A stretch of DNA of 14,326 nucleotides from contig DIWT01000061.1 in NCBI GenBank assembly GCA_002435745.1, positions 13,585-27,910 on the forward strand, in the 5' to 3' direction. The stretch comes from a bacterium UBP15_UBA6099. Its GTDB lineage: Bacteria > UBP15 > UBA6099. Position numbers and translations under genes: made by a program. Below are positions 14,084-14,326 of the stretch, piece by piece; position 1 is the stretch's first letter; every line of letters begins with the position of its first letter. The notes under the pieces were generated by a model. It had not been told where the DNA came from, did not search any database, and worked only from the letters and a program-made list of their open reading frames with translations.

Positions 14084-14326
14084 TTTGTTGCAGCCGGATG
14101 ATTGTTGTGTTTGTTTCCTCCTTCGAAGCTAAGCTCCGGGCTTCTAAATAAAGCATTCCGTCGCGGCGTTTATTCCGTAATGTTATTAAAGCCGTCAGGG
14201 TCGCACAAAAGCGTCAAAGCCGTTTGATCAAGCGTTCAATATGGAGCCTAGTGTTTAATGGCAAACGAGTGTGGGAATGGGTCTGTGATTGTTGAGAAAA
14301 GCAAATGAAACCTTTAGTGGCGACAA
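14084..14326. other. Unassigned sequence at the window end
   Basis: This 243-base stretch upstream of the tRNA gene holds no recognisable gene. A short hairpin (GAAGC with GCTTC) lies near 14125-14144. An ATG at 14305 opens a frame that runs off the window after seven codons, too short to judge. Confidence 0.4.

Noticed and set aside
1..14326. CRISPR arrays, transposases, integrases or phage genes
   Set aside because: No evenly spaced direct repeats and no recombinase, transposase or phage motifs were found on reading both strands.

Overview
This is a bacterial chromosomal window holding twelve recognisable protein genes, one small unassigned gene and one tRNA gene. Nearly all recognisable genes belong to bacterial families (DUF2344/TIGR03936, DUF89, DUF445, DUF2505-like SRPBCC, YIP1-like, GT2). 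Shine-Dalgarno sites (AAAGGAG, GGAGG) and sigma70-like promoter boxes are visible. The first 11 kb is GC-rich with dense coding. I cannot name a genus; the family mix fits an uncultured, probably anaerobic, deep-branching bacterium. That is an inference from gene content only. No phage, transposase, CRISPR or toxin gene is visible.

Layout. Positions 1-4050 carry a leftward run that reads, in transcription order, DUF89 phosphatase, MoaB/MogA, a 70-residue unknown protein, a PHP-type histidinol-phosphatase-like enzyme, DUF2344 and a DUF2505-like lipid-binding-fold protein. A good sigma70 promoter (TTGAAC, 17 bases, TAGAAT) precedes DUF89 and a stem-loop terminator candidate follows the last gene. 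Positions 4090-6451 are also leftward: a family 2 glycosyltransferase followed by a membrane protein with a C-terminal beta-propeller. A 368-base spacer with divergent promoter candidates separates the glycosyltransferase from the rightward thiolase (6820-8007). The thiolase converges on a leftward pair of SRPBCC genes across 202 bases that hold three strong stem-loops. Further right is a leftward DUF445 membrane protein (9351-10943).

From about 11.1 kb to the end the sequence becomes visibly AT-richer and gene density falls. This part holds a rightward YIP1-like membrane protein with a propeller-like C-terminal half, a small zinc-ribbon membrane protein and a leftward tRNA-Cys gene. The 5' strand of the tRNA acceptor stem mispairs at two positions. 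The composition change next to a tRNA suggests an acquired or fast-evolving segment, but no integrase or att repeat was seen.

I did not find a convincing new multi-gene system. The best leads are the mispaired tRNA-Cys, the two independent 'membrane domain plus propeller' proteins, the three SRPBCC genes at two loci, the small orphan protein translationally coupled to the PHP phosphatase gene, and the stem-loop cluster between convergent genes.
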